Below, in pieces: positions 43,201 through 51,200 of a stretch of DNA of 52,138 nucleotides. The stretch's first letter is position 1, and each line of letters begins with the position of its first letter. Origin of the DNA: CAYJII01 sp964370225 (GTDB taxonomy: Bacteria; Bacillota; Clostridia; Oscillospirales; Ruminococcaceae); NCBI GenBank assembly GCA_964370225.1, contig CAYJII010000016.1, forward strand, positions 1 through 52,138. Direction: 5' to 3'. The position numbers were made by a program, and so were the translations under genes. Under the pieces are notes generated by a model. It was not told the origin of the DNA. It saw nothing but the letters and a program-made list of their open reading frames with translations, and did not search any database.

Positions 43201-43334
43201 GCTATAACGAACTGCACCGCTTATATTTGGACATGGGCAACACCAATAAAGCAAATGAATATATGGAAAAATCAAAACAAATCCAAAGGCAAATAGAAAT
43301 TAAAGAGGAAAAATTAAGTATCTCAGCAAATTAA
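37284..43334 (+). CDS. Giant DUF4062 - NACHT/STAND NTPase - TPR protein
   Basis: This 2016-residue protein has an N-terminal DUF4062 domain (IFVSSTFKDMHSERD, VDLRWGVNTQ, CLNEIDYCKPYMIILLGERYGW; residues 1-95). A P-loop NTPase of the NACHT/STAND class follows, with Walker A GEAGSGKSS (267-275) and Walker B IIFVDALDQL (Asp360, Asp363). A winged-helix-like part lies near 500-590. About 1350 residues of TPR-like helical repeats follow to the end. The same DUF4062-NTPase order is known from eukaryotic NPHP3, TEP1 and NWD1. In bacteria, STAND proteins with an N-terminal effector and C-terminal sensor repeats often defend against phage, but no effector nuclease is visible and the function is unknown. 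It has its own promoter and meets the membrane RyR gene at a shared terminator. Confidence 0.9.
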   Translation: MKSIFVSSTFKDMHSERDIIQTEIVPELNSYMRKFAEEIRFVDLRWGVNTQDLDSQEGSQKVLDVCLNEIDYCKPYMIILLGERYGWVPDKDLLINSVKDKEFELDTDIKSVTALEIEYGALSKNSVPENCFFYFREALPYDEMSEEDRTVYESENPEYYTKLNALKQNIKERFGERVFFYSGKWNAETRKLTQLDEFKDRMLSDIKGLIDKEYANLETLTWQEREQKDIQLYIDGKCRQFSAREELIDTYALAVTNPSNKLVVVKGEAGSGKSSVLCKLAERFCNDANVFTFISANSLKSSTIEDFLLQVIYYLEKLLGKSEYYVYNKNDSAEDLSYLFGMLTNEYEKMYSKKLIIFVDALDQLLQNTMLDNYAWLPSHLSPLVTVVVSHLSQCDFNIPYTYKYTSETLEIPNLNDDEKRHIIAGILKSAGKEVDKKTINVIIEKENSCNPFYLQLLIQRLLMFDSNDFNKIASLGNDMGAISSYMSTIVRECSNNLEELSAQVLLFGSEKIAKEQCDLILQLIASTRFGLRQNDIEQIFSRLNLNWSSLDLSRFLNYLSIFFSQREDGRINFTHKSLRLGIMKLTDQDRINKILFEQYNSLQFDDSIKAQELMYYAFLSKVTDGVIDTLAKYGEILQNDDIYDIASTVTNEMLYISKLDNIGWLLNVLQSESDDQTLAYACNIIFTTMWDYSTKQHFEISQKVYDLLAPFIQRISLNSDKYNFTLLSCYYTYTYMFAAINDKDNQIAFQIKLIELYEKSELTITTAIAELDTLISMMSTTDERYKTYCVKMMDYAQKKYEEDDSFENANTYIPTLWRMGEYFQFSHDNEKALEHFNKASEILYELHESKGAKIDYYLLAQNSAYLYKFYSSIDSNNLALEECEKLKHYSEKAYEENNDIHSMYSLALAYRDYYYISNKISLQGDYTNLTKAVEMFEVYVDNSNSFKAYDQLFNFYDSVLSIFISKSNPAYLEYYDKIIALYEKISVMPNVNISVYEDVITDIKAKVDISNQNYESALVHYTKAEKAYEYRVKTDKNESSLSSLGLLYISISSTYEKLHNPKKQTVYVKQAIDTFEELCSINCNSNYLQRLGDLYNIYGGLTGNIQFREKSIEFYEKSLADNDLISSRLLLITQHSIVATALEAVEPQAEKTHFHFEKALSLAKDIYDKYDRKNCPLICINTYISTLRNYASYSFKQMELGKAKEKYELALSLYNNKPIYILQRVDQLHMLKDYFMIYIIDKLSDVSTDIILMKLEHLKQQLEHIYTFENDVMSLHHLYAICKENYSTAYEYEKSELYCIKAINVLKDEYEKTNDITFADEAFSYISTNITVVNDISYALDTIGFAQSLIPIIKDYNNNDETMMQIMISHSYVFSYASNEMYEKAISHAEQLSDKFFIDTNNYLFYTLADIFNNLCYSYIMLGENEKAFTLVSKYIAHLTGNANFSLKSNDEINCSLIEEKNHTNLINLLDSIIKGLEKTGDIEEYYGLYDYFFDTISPISTVNKLSLFLQKQYVLLDSIAEKDPQKDLFDEYFTLICNLNELLENPKTITQTDTYIKLCATIYTCIMHVVEKYNISDENKAQLLEIGEFYLAQYGSVQQEHKEDDDAVNYIKISKIFNCIKKFEFDAIRDSMVYYIPPTTEYLLKYSFPEFDSDDIQGSTDRFMLFHEAITELCEAGKFDAYIYSAIEFHMASILLAHGSLKSAGVLFEMMTTHLVNKIDETLDVEYVIATLSLTFFRAIEYIKIKEIVNIKPLTSSMLDFIAVCEEDFDDSRILRIKADIYYLESLCNYYEDSYEAQIQSLWNSAELLQQRALACMSMCSLETYINLLCEILTVHLDNSNIDEVVDVQNIIVSQLEDFVALYTEKLDDFEGWAVYFQDSTYEFIVNSLDKNPELIGAKFEMIQYLFDFRAKWVETYALDIIKAFMLWAECSANFGSIDTAVQTYDMAIGHLINMIAEYDDIDDYCRLSVCYNELHRLYLDMGNTNKANEYMEKSKQIQRQIEIKEEKLSISAN

Positions 43335-43338
43335 TATA

Positions 43339-43378
43339 AAAAAACAGTGGACAGCAAAAACGCTGTCCACTGTTTTTT
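43339..43378. terminator. Bidirectional terminator between the STAND and RyR genes
   Basis: A perfect 17-bp stem (43339-43355 with 43362-43378) and a six-base loop have A/T runs on both sides. It ends both convergent genes. Confidence 0.93.
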
Positions 43379-43390
43379 ATATTAATTTTA

Positions 43391-45478
43391 TTACTTTATA
43401 ATATCAATCTCATTGACTTGCGCTAAAATGCTGCCTATATCACGCACTAAAACTCGGTCTACTTCCTTAAAATCTTTAATTACGCCATGTTTTTCTTTAA
43501 GCCATCTGTCCACATCATCAAGTTCATCCCACGCAACTAAACAAGTTGTAAGCTTAGCTGTGAAATTCCTCCAAGTGTTGGCTTCTTTGCCATACCAATT
43601 GTCAGCCATTTCAAAAGAAGCTGCACCCCAGCCTTGTGAGCGCATATAGATATTCCAACGGCGATGTTCAAGAATGGATAATTCTTCCACAACACCTTCA
43701 TCAGATAAAGCATTTTTGAGCTTAAAAATCATTTCGCTAGAAGGGTTATTACGCCATAATTCTGCCGGAAAAATCTCGCTATTAAGCTCGCATAAAGCTG
43801 AATACATTTTATATTTAAAATGCAGTCCTGCTGCCATTGACGATACTCTAAAAAATTCCTTGCTGTTATAGCTGTCATCCGCCCTATCGTGTGTTTTTTT
43901 GATAAGTTTTTCTTTTTCATCACCCATAGCTTTTTGGATATCAGCTTTTACTCCATCTCTTTCATAAAATCTATTGACAGACATCCCTAAGCGATTTAGA
44001 TAGTGAGAGATAATATTTTTTTGTGTATAGAGTTTTTTATAGCTACCAAATGGGATAATGTTGCAATCATTTTTATTATCAAACTTAAGCTCACTGCTAA
44101 TATCAAATAAGAACGGGTCGTCAACAAACACATGAGTTTGCATATTAGGATTAACTAAATCTTTACTCTCATTTGTATAAGAAAGTTGCTCGTAAATTTG
44201 AGTTGTTTTTAACGCTACTTTTATATTAGTTTCGTTATCGCCTAATGTGCAAATGACAAACCCAACATCTGGATGTTCTCGCAAAATATTTGCAAATTCT
44301 CCCGAAAAGACATCACATGTATAAAAATTTACACAGCACTCTGATTTTGCAAATTCTGATGTGGAATTTGCTGAAAGCTCAGGATATTTTAGCTCAAACT
44401 GTTTTTCTATTTCTGTATTTTTATCTACAACAATGATTTGTGGTTTAATCTTTACAGTTTGGCCACACCATGCGGCAATTTCTGCTGCTGCAGTTCCGAG
44501 TCTACCTCCGCCGATTATTAAAATTTTGAGTTTATCATCCTTTGCTGATAAAAACAATGGGTTTTCATCAAACAAAGAGTATATGAGCGTTCTACTTTCA
44601 TTAATGATTCTAAAATTCATTTTTATAGCATTATTTTGTGGGTGTTTTATAGCATCAATAATCGCTATAGTCTCATCATATGTGTTGAGCAAATACACAT
44701 ATATCTCCTGTTTACAACTTTGTAGATCATTGCTCGTTTTATCATTTTTACCAGGAATATTGTTTTCGTATTTATCTGCTAATATTAATGCATCTTTCAA
44801 ATTTTCTTCTTCATTTTGCTTTAATAAAAAGAAATAGACATTTGATTTGAGATATCTTTTGTGTAGATACAATTCATCCACTGTACAGTTGAAAATATAT
44901 GCATTTATTTTCGAAAGCCTTTGAGCATAGTCATTGTGTGCATCAGATTGCAAATTAAGCTCACCTAAAAACACTATAGCACACTTATTTTTCATTTGCT
45001 GCCTAATATCTTCTGCTAATAAGATGCTCCTATTTGAAAAATCTGAAAAAACATAAAGTTTTCCTTTGTCAAAAAAATTGTAAATAATCTTTGCGTAAAA
45101 ATTTTTAAACAGTCCCGCTACAAATCCTAATACTAAAGATACAAACACAAAATGCAACGTAGCGGTATAATTTGCAACAAAATATCCGCTAATCCCATTT
45201 AGTGTGCCGACGGTTTCCCTCGTATCTGCTAGCGAATTTTCGCCTGAAGCAACTCTAATTACACCTAAAAAAGATGATATAATTGTATCAAAAATCCCAC
45301 CTTGTGCAGACATGTTCCCTACAAAGTACAGTGGAAACAGTGCAAATGCAATGTAAATTATCGATTTACCTATCAATTTTCTTGAAACATTATTCTCTCT
45401 CTTTATTGACACTATAACCCAAACTAGGCTTATAACAAATATGATAATGGATATAACCAGCATGATAATGTCGAACAT
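43391..45478 (-). CDS. Membrane protein with two TrkA-like Rossmann domains and C-terminal RyR domain
   Basis: The 695-residue protein starts with three or four membrane helices (about 3-27, 39-58, 95-125). Two Rossmann-type parts follow, as in the RCK/TrkA gating domains of ion channels: KGKLYVFSDFSNRSILLAEDI near 135-155 and KILIIGGGRLGTAAAEIAAW near 315-335, the second with a nucleotide-binding glycine loop. The last 100 residues fit the RyR domain (LEHRRWNIYMRSQGWG, LTTCLVAWDEL, KDFKEVDRVLVRDI). A classical K+ selectivity filter is absent. It is probably a ligand-gated membrane effector or channel-like sensor. GAGG lies ten bases before the ATG, and it has its own promoter. Possible partner: the giant NTPase facing it. 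Confidence 0.8.
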   Translation of the reverse strand: MFDIIMLVISIIIFVISLVWVIVSIKRENNVSRKLIGKSIIYIAFALFPLYFVGNMSAQGGIFDTIISSFLGVIRVASGENSLADTRETVGTLNGISGYFVANYTATLHFVFVSLVLGFVAGLFKNFYAKIIYNFFDKGKLYVFSDFSNRSILLAEDIRQQMKNKCAIVFLGELNLQSDAHNDYAQRLSKINAYIFNCTVDELYLHKRYLKSNVYFFLLKQNEEENLKDALILADKYENNIPGKNDKTSNDLQSCKQEIYVYLLNTYDETIAIIDAIKHPQNNAIKMNFRIINESRTLIYSLFDENPLFLSAKDDKLKILIIGGGRLGTAAAEIAAWCGQTVKIKPQIIVVDKNTEIEKQFELKYPELSANSTSEFAKSECCVNFYTCDVFSGEFANILREHPDVGFVICTLGDNETNIKVALKTTQIYEQLSYTNESKDLVNPNMQTHVFVDDPFLFDISSELKFDNKNDCNIIPFGSYKKLYTQKNIISHYLNRLGMSVNRFYERDGVKADIQKAMGDEKEKLIKKTHDRADDSYNSKEFFRVSSMAAGLHFKYKMYSALCELNSEIFPAELWRNNPSSEMIFKLKNALSDEGVVEELSILEHRRWNIYMRSQGWGAASFEMADNWYGKEANTWRNFTAKLTTCLVAWDELDDVDRWLKEKHGVIKDFKEVDRVLVRDIGSILAQVNEIDIIK

Positions 45479-45524
45479 ATATATTTTACCTCACTTAATT
45501 TAATGTGCTTATCTACCTAAATTA

Positions 45525-45553
45525 ATATTAACAAATTTTCTTAATAATATCAA
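45525..45553 (-). promoter_or_regulatory. Promoter of the TrkA/RyR membrane protein gene
   Basis: TTGATA (45553-45548), 17 bp and TAATAT (45530-45525) lie on the minus strand just after the sulfatase stop. It gives a leader of about 40 bases and makes the gene independent of the sulfatase transcript. Confidence 0.72.
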
Positions 45554-45586
45554 GCAAAATATAGATTATATTCACTTATTTTATAA

Positions 45587-47200
45587 TTAGTAAAGTTCAT
45601 TATGTAGTATATTATCCATTCTCTCTCTGATTGATATTGTATCCTTAGGACTCCACCACTCGATTTCGTCCATCCCCATAACTTCTGGGTTTGACTTTAA
45701 CTCCTCGTAGTTATCAAGTTCTTGCAAGGAGTAATCGTTTAAATTATATGGGTGGGAGGAAAAACTATCAAGATAAGCTTGGAGCTCTGATTTAAGCTCG
45801 TTAAATTCCGCTTGATAATTAGCGTCATTAACTAAATTCTTAGACTCATAAATATCATTTTTAAGGTCATATAGTTGGTCGGGCTCATAAGCGTCCTTAT
45901 AAAACTCCCTTGTAATTGTGGCTTGATGTTGTCTTGGCATATCCATACAATTGGGAAGTTTTGAATTTTCTCCGCTTTTGAGTCCATCAATTACACGCTT
46001 CGGATAGCGAAGTGCGATGTATTTCATGTCGCCTTTTATTATTGCGCGGTTAAATCCTGCTTCGAAATACAGACTATCTCTGCTCACTTCTCCATTTAAA
46101 AGTTTTTTTATGTCCACTCCGTCAAATACTGCGTTTGTGGGCTTATCTATTTTGCAAGCTCCCAGCAAAGTGGGGAGCAAATCCACATTTTGAATAGCGG
46201 TGTTCACTCTTTCTCCTTTTGCAAAGCCATCAGCCCATTTAACAATTATCGGAATGCGCACTCCCATTTCAAAGCAAGAACCTTTCCCAGGTTCAATACC
46301 GTGGTCAGCAGAAAAAACAATAATGGTATTATCAAGCACACCTTTTTCCTCTAGGCGCTTTATTATTTTCCCGAATTGGTAATCCGACCATAACGCACCG
46401 ACTGTATGGTGATTAAGTTCCATTTTATTTTCTATTAAGGTATTCTTTATGTATTCACGTTCTTTTTTTGCTACTTCTTCCAAAGTTTCATCATACCCAC
46501 TCCATGTATACCTTGCATCTGCTTCAAGCAAGGATAGGTGATGCAAAGGTCCGTGGAAAGATGATGTTGCCATATATAGACAAAAAGGATTATTATCATC
46601 AAATGCATCGAGCATTTCAAGCGAGCCTTTTGTCATCCATTCTAAGTTATGATGCTTTAGCTTATTTAGTGGTAATTCATCAATATTTCCCCAGGCAATG
46701 CTTTTAGCATAATCGACTTTTAAGGTTTTTTTCACTTGGTTTTGAACTATATCTTGAAACGCTATGATTTTATCATTGCACTCTTTTGTATTAATATCTT
46801 CATCAGCATCAAAATGCGGTACCCCTAAACTTTCTAAAGGAGCTCCACAATGCCATTTCCCAGAGTAACCTGTTTGATAACCGTTATCTTTTAGTATGCT
46901 AGTCAGTGACGGTATGTTTTCATTTACCACTACATTAAAATTAACTTTCGAAATGTCGCCAACAGGGTTTTCGCCTAAGAATTTTTTGTCAGTATTTCTT
47001 CCTGCGTAATGCCCTGTAATATGCGAGTACCTCGACGGAGTGCACACGGTAGAAGAGCAGTATGCGCGCTCAAACACTGTTGCATCTTGCGCAAGTTTGT
47101 CGATATTTGGTGTTAATACTCGCCCATCTCCATAGTAACAGCCTATGTCATCAAGTGGAAAATCATCCATTATAAAGTATAATATATTTGGTTTTTTCAT
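45587..47200 (-). CDS. Type I sulfatase (alkaline-phosphatase superfamily)
   Basis: The 537-residue protein hydrolyses sulfate esters. The N-terminal metal site (FIMDDFPLDDIGCYYGD) and the sulfatase signature CTPSR are present, with Cys53 as the residue to be changed to formylglycine. ITGHYAGRN follows, and SADHG supplies later metal ligands. The C-terminal part has the usual small domain (YDLKNDIYESKNLV). There is no signal peptide, so it is cytoplasmic and would act on an imported sulfated sugar. GGAGGAA lies before the ATG. An anaerobic sulfatase-maturating enzyme is needed but is not in the window. A LysR regulator diverges from it. Confidence 0.93.
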   Translation of the reverse strand: MKKPNILYFIMDDFPLDDIGCYYGDGRVLTPNIDKLAQDATVFERAYCSSTVCTPSRYSHITGHYAGRNTDKKFLGENPVGDISKVNFNVVVNENIPSLTSILKDNGYQTGYSGKWHCGAPLESLGVPHFDADEDINTKECNDKIIAFQDIVQNQVKKTLKVDYAKSIAWGNIDELPLNKLKHHNLEWMTKGSLEMLDAFDDNNPFCLYMATSSFHGPLHHLSLLEADARYTWSGYDETLEEVAKKEREYIKNTLIENKMELNHHTVGALWSDYQFGKIIKRLEEKGVLDNTIIVFSADHGIEPGKGSCFEMGVRIPIIVKWADGFAKGERVNTAIQNVDLLPTLLGACKIDKPTNAVFDGVDIKKLLNGEVSRDSLYFEAGFNRAIIKGDMKYIALRYPKRVIDGLKSGENSKLPNCMDMPRQHQATITREFYKDAYEPDQLYDLKNDIYESKNLVNDANYQAEFNELKSELQAYLDSFSSHPYNLNDYSLQELDNYEELKSNPEVMGMDEIEWWSPKDTISIRERMDNILHNELY

Positions 47201-47259
47201 ATTTATTCCTCCAATATTCTCTTTTTTCTTAAATACATACTTATAGTATACTCCTTATA

Positions 47260-47288
47260 TTGACATAAATCTATTCATATGTTAATAT
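47260..47288 (+). promoter_or_regulatory. Promoter of the LysR gene
   Basis: TTGACA (47260-47265), 17 bp and TAATAT (47283-47288) form the promoter. The stretch toward the sulfatase has TATACT on the minus strand (47250-47245) with a poor -35, as expected for a gene needing an activator. Confidence 0.72.
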
Positions 47289-47327
47289 GTTATGCATATT
47301 AATTTTTATATGTATTGGAGCGAAATC

Positions 47328-48206
47328 ATGACAATTAAACATTTTAAAATTTTTTGTGAGGTCTGCAAATTGGAGAGCATAACTTTGGCAGCATCTTCGC
47401 TTAATATGACGCAGCCCGCTGTCAGTTTAGCTATAAAAGAATTGGAAGCTTTCTACAACAAAAAATTGTTTGAGAGGATGAATAGGCGCATTTACATCAC
47501 AAAGACTGGTAATGTATTATTGCAGTATGCAAACACTGTTCTATCGCAATTTGACGAATCAATCCAAACTATTCGCTTAAACGGGAATTACAGCAGATGT
47601 CGCTTTGGAGCAAGCACCACAGTGGGAGAAACATATTTGCCAACTATATTAAAACAACTAGAAACAAACTCCAGCGAAGTATTAGTTTCTACTTTTGTAA
47701 ATAATGCTGCACATATAGAAAAAATGATTGTACAAAACGAAATTGACTTTGCTATTTTAGACAATGTTACTGCGACTAAAAATTACTGTATCACGCCACT
47801 TTATTCCGAGCGAATGTATGCGCTATGTACACCTGATTATCTTAACGAAGATGATATCTCTATAGATCAGTTGTACAAAGAAAAACTATTATTGCGCGAA
47901 AAAGGTAGCGGGACAAGAACAGTGACAGACATGATTTTCGCTTCATTTGGATATAATGCTACCCCTGCAATTGAGAGCACAAGCACAAAAAGTTTAATAG
48001 ATTGCACAAAGTTGGGGCTTGGTATTGCAATTCTCCCATCGGAGCTTGTTGAAAGTGAGATGAAGTGCGGCAAACTAAAAAAACTGAGTGTTTTAGACTG
48101 CGTATTTGAGCGAAAATATGTCCTTGTCTACCATAAAAATAAATTTCTCACAAGGGGAATGATGAAAGTGTTAGCTGAAATTGAAAGATATTTTCATCAG
48201 CTATAA
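47328..48206 (+). CDS. LysR-family regulator
   Basis: The 292-residue protein has the LysR helix-turn-helix at the N-terminus (SITLAASSLNMTQPAVSLAIKELEAFYNKKLFER) and a periplasmic-binding-like effector domain from about residue 90. GGAG lies seven bases before the ATG at 47328; the in-frame ATG at 47292 lacks a site. Family members usually activate the divergent gene, here the sulfatase, in answer to a small ligand. Confidence 0.94.
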   Translation: MTIKHFKIFCEVCKLESITLAASSLNMTQPAVSLAIKELEAFYNKKLFERMNRRIYITKTGNVLLQYANTVLSQFDESIQTIRLNGNYSRCRFGASTTVGETYLPTILKQLETNSSEVLVSTFVNNAAHIEKMIVQNEIDFAILDNVTATKNYCITPLYSERMYALCTPDYLNEDDISIDQLYKEKLLLREKGSGTRTVTDMIFASFGYNATPAIESTSTKSLIDCTKLGLGIAILPSELVESEMKCGKLKKLSVLDCVFERKYVLVYHKNKFLTRGMMKVLAEIERYFHQL

Positions 48207-48250
48207 AGAATTAATATTTAAATCCTCAACATATTATGTATCATGGAAAT

Positions 48251-48293
48251 AAAAGCAAGGTTTTAGGTGTACTACCCTAAAACCTTGCTTTTT
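48251..48293. terminator. Bidirectional terminator between LysR and the surface-protein gene
   Basis: A perfect 17-bp stem (48251-48267 with 48276-48292) with an eight-base loop carries A/T runs on both sides. It ends both convergent genes. Confidence 0.92.
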
Positions 48294-48297
48294 CAGT

Positions 48298-51200
48298 TTA
48301 TTTTACTAATTTCTTTTTTACTACTACTGCAGTCCCTATTACGCTAATAAACAGAAATGTCACCCACAATGCAACATTGCTATCATCACCCGTTGTCGGA
48401 ACGTCTGTTTCCTCTTCCGGCTCCACTTCTGGTTCTGGTGCGCCCTCAGGTACATTCACTACAGTTGTACCGACTGGTGTGAGTGTCGCTCCGTTAAAGG
48501 TCACCGACAAGTTATAGTCACCCTCAGGTAATGTTCTCAAAAACTCCTCGTACAAAGTTATTACAATGCTTCCTCTTTCGGCTTTACCAATAATTGTACT
48601 GCTTCCCTCGGGGTAGCCATATAGTTCGTATGTGTCTGCATTTACTTGTTTTAGTTTAAGCTCTACTCCGTCAAAGTAGATTTTCGCAAGCTCATCAAAT
48701 TCTCCGTTAAACGATGCAACATAGTCCGTTATATCCTCGTATGTGAGCGCTTTTACAGAGTCCACAGTCAGTGAATAGCTAATCGATGTTTCAATATAAG
48801 TATTATCTGCGCTAGCTGTTGCTACTATTTCTGTAGTTCCTGCTGACATTATTGTAACTTCACCTGTTTGCGCATTTATTTTCGCAACATCTTCGTTAGT
48901 GCTCGTGTATGTTACAGTAGTTTTTTCGCCTGTTAGTGCGTTTGTAAACTTATCGTCGCCCACTGTCTTTTTCACTTCTTCTTGCGCAAAGCTTAAAGTT
49001 TGTGGCAATAAATCCCTATAATTGCCGACAATTGTAACATCCTCATGAGGCATTGTAAAATCGTTATCCGTGATAACTACAGTACTCGGTGTTATAGTCC
49101 AGCTATCGAACACTTTGTCCGAGTGAATCTCCGGAACAAGAGTTATAATATCTTCTGCAAACCCCATTTGAGTAAAAGGAATTCCGTCTGAGCCTGTTAT
49201 TGTTAGTTTGTATCCATTCGCTCTTACGACTGGTGTGATAGTACCGCCTAGGTTATCCCAATGAAATAGTCCGCTTATAGTATTTTTGTTAGCAAACACC
49301 CAGTCGTTGAGCTCTGTTAAAAACTCCATGCTTTTGAGTTCTGTCTCAGTTTTTGCTATGCCATGCTCTACCGCAGATCCGCTTATAACTGCTCCCTCAC
49401 GATAGTAGATATTTTCATATAAATTACTTGAGTTGTTTCCGATAGTACCACTAACATTTGTAGTTCCGCTGACGTTACCACTGTTGTAGCTGTTTTTTAC
49501 ATCATCGCTGTTCGTGCCTACGAGACCACCTACATTGGTTTCACCACTAACAGCACCGATATTATAGCTATTTTGTATTGTGCTAGAATTATATCCAACA
49601 ATGCCGCCGACTATAATATTTCCGCTGACATCGCCTGTGTTATAGCAATTTGATATCGGATAGCCAAACTGTATGTTTCCTGCAATACCACCGACATAAT
49701 CGTTTCCGATAACTGTTGCGTCATTATAGCAGTTAGTTATTGTGCTAAAACTTTCCCCGACAATACCACTGACAAATACATCGCCTTTTATATGCGAGTT
49801 TATTACGCCAACATTTTCTATTGTGCCTCCGACCATAATTGGATTTTCGCCCGGACCGGCGATATTAGCATCTACAGCATACCCGAATAAACCCTTATAG
49901 CTACCTGTGCTGTTAATGTATACATTGCTTACGGTAAAACCTTGCCCATCAAACGAGCCTTGAAAACCCCTATTTACAATACTTGATTCAGTGGCAAAGT
50001 TATAATGAAAAAAACCAATAGCAGGCCAGCTATTCATCTCTTTTACAGTTGCAAGCTCGCCTGTGTCAGGGTCAATATCACCGTTATAGCCTATCACGCC
50101 AGCGGTCATAAGGTCAATGTCATTTGTCAATGTTATTGTTTTTTCATGAAACTGGTTAGCTGCGCTGTTTACTTGCTCGGCAACCCACGCTAGTCCTACT
50201 GCGGTATGGACTTTTACATTTCCGTTACTGTCCATACTGTAGTCTACACTCTCTACTGCTGATAGCCCCACTTCACTCCAATAAGAATGTGAAGCGCCAA
50301 AAGTTGGAGAGTCACTATCCTGTGTTACCCATGTTCTTAAGTCCTTATTGTGTTGCTCCATTACCCAAGCATTTAGCTTGGCTGTGAAATCGGGATTTTG
50401 CATTGCATCGGTGTCCATTGCATCGGCAGTACCATCACCGTTGCCAATGCCACTAAAGGTGCTGTTTATTAAGTTTTCTTGCAAGAAATAACAACTTTTC
50501 ACCGTGCCACCATCATTATATCCGATAACTATGCCAGTGTCACCACTTCCGCTGACAATGCCTGTGCTGTAGCAATTTTGCACTGTGCCATTGCTTTTTC
50601 CGACAATACCACCAATTTGTCCGCTTCCGCTTACGTCACTTGTGTTATAGGAATTTTGTATCGTACCGCCATTGTTATATCCCACAATACCGCCAACTAT
50701 AATATTTGCTCCGCTTACGTCACCTGTGTTATAGCAACTTTGCACAATACCGCCTTCGCTTTGTCCGACAATACCGCCAATATTGCTTTGTCCGTAAATA
50801 TCGGAGTTTTTCACACTCACATTTTGGATAGTACCTACACTAATGATGTCTATTTCACCATCATCCTCTTCTTTAAGCATTTTGATATATCCAAACAAAC
50901 CTTTTTCGCTTGCTGTGGCATCGTTTATGTATACTCCACTCACAGTAAACCCCTGTCCGTCAAATATGCCTGAAAAAGGTGCAGAGCTTGTTCCGATGCC
51001 GGGCCAGCTATTGGATGCGTTCACAGATGCATCCATGGTATTACCTGTGCCATTATAACCTGTCACTCCTGCATCAGTTAGGTCGATATCTCCAGTAAGC
51101 CTTACGTATACGCCATCATAGTCATTACCTGCATTGACATCTTCCATAAACCATGCAAGACCTTTCGCAGTTCGGATTTCAAAAACTGCCGAGTTAATTG

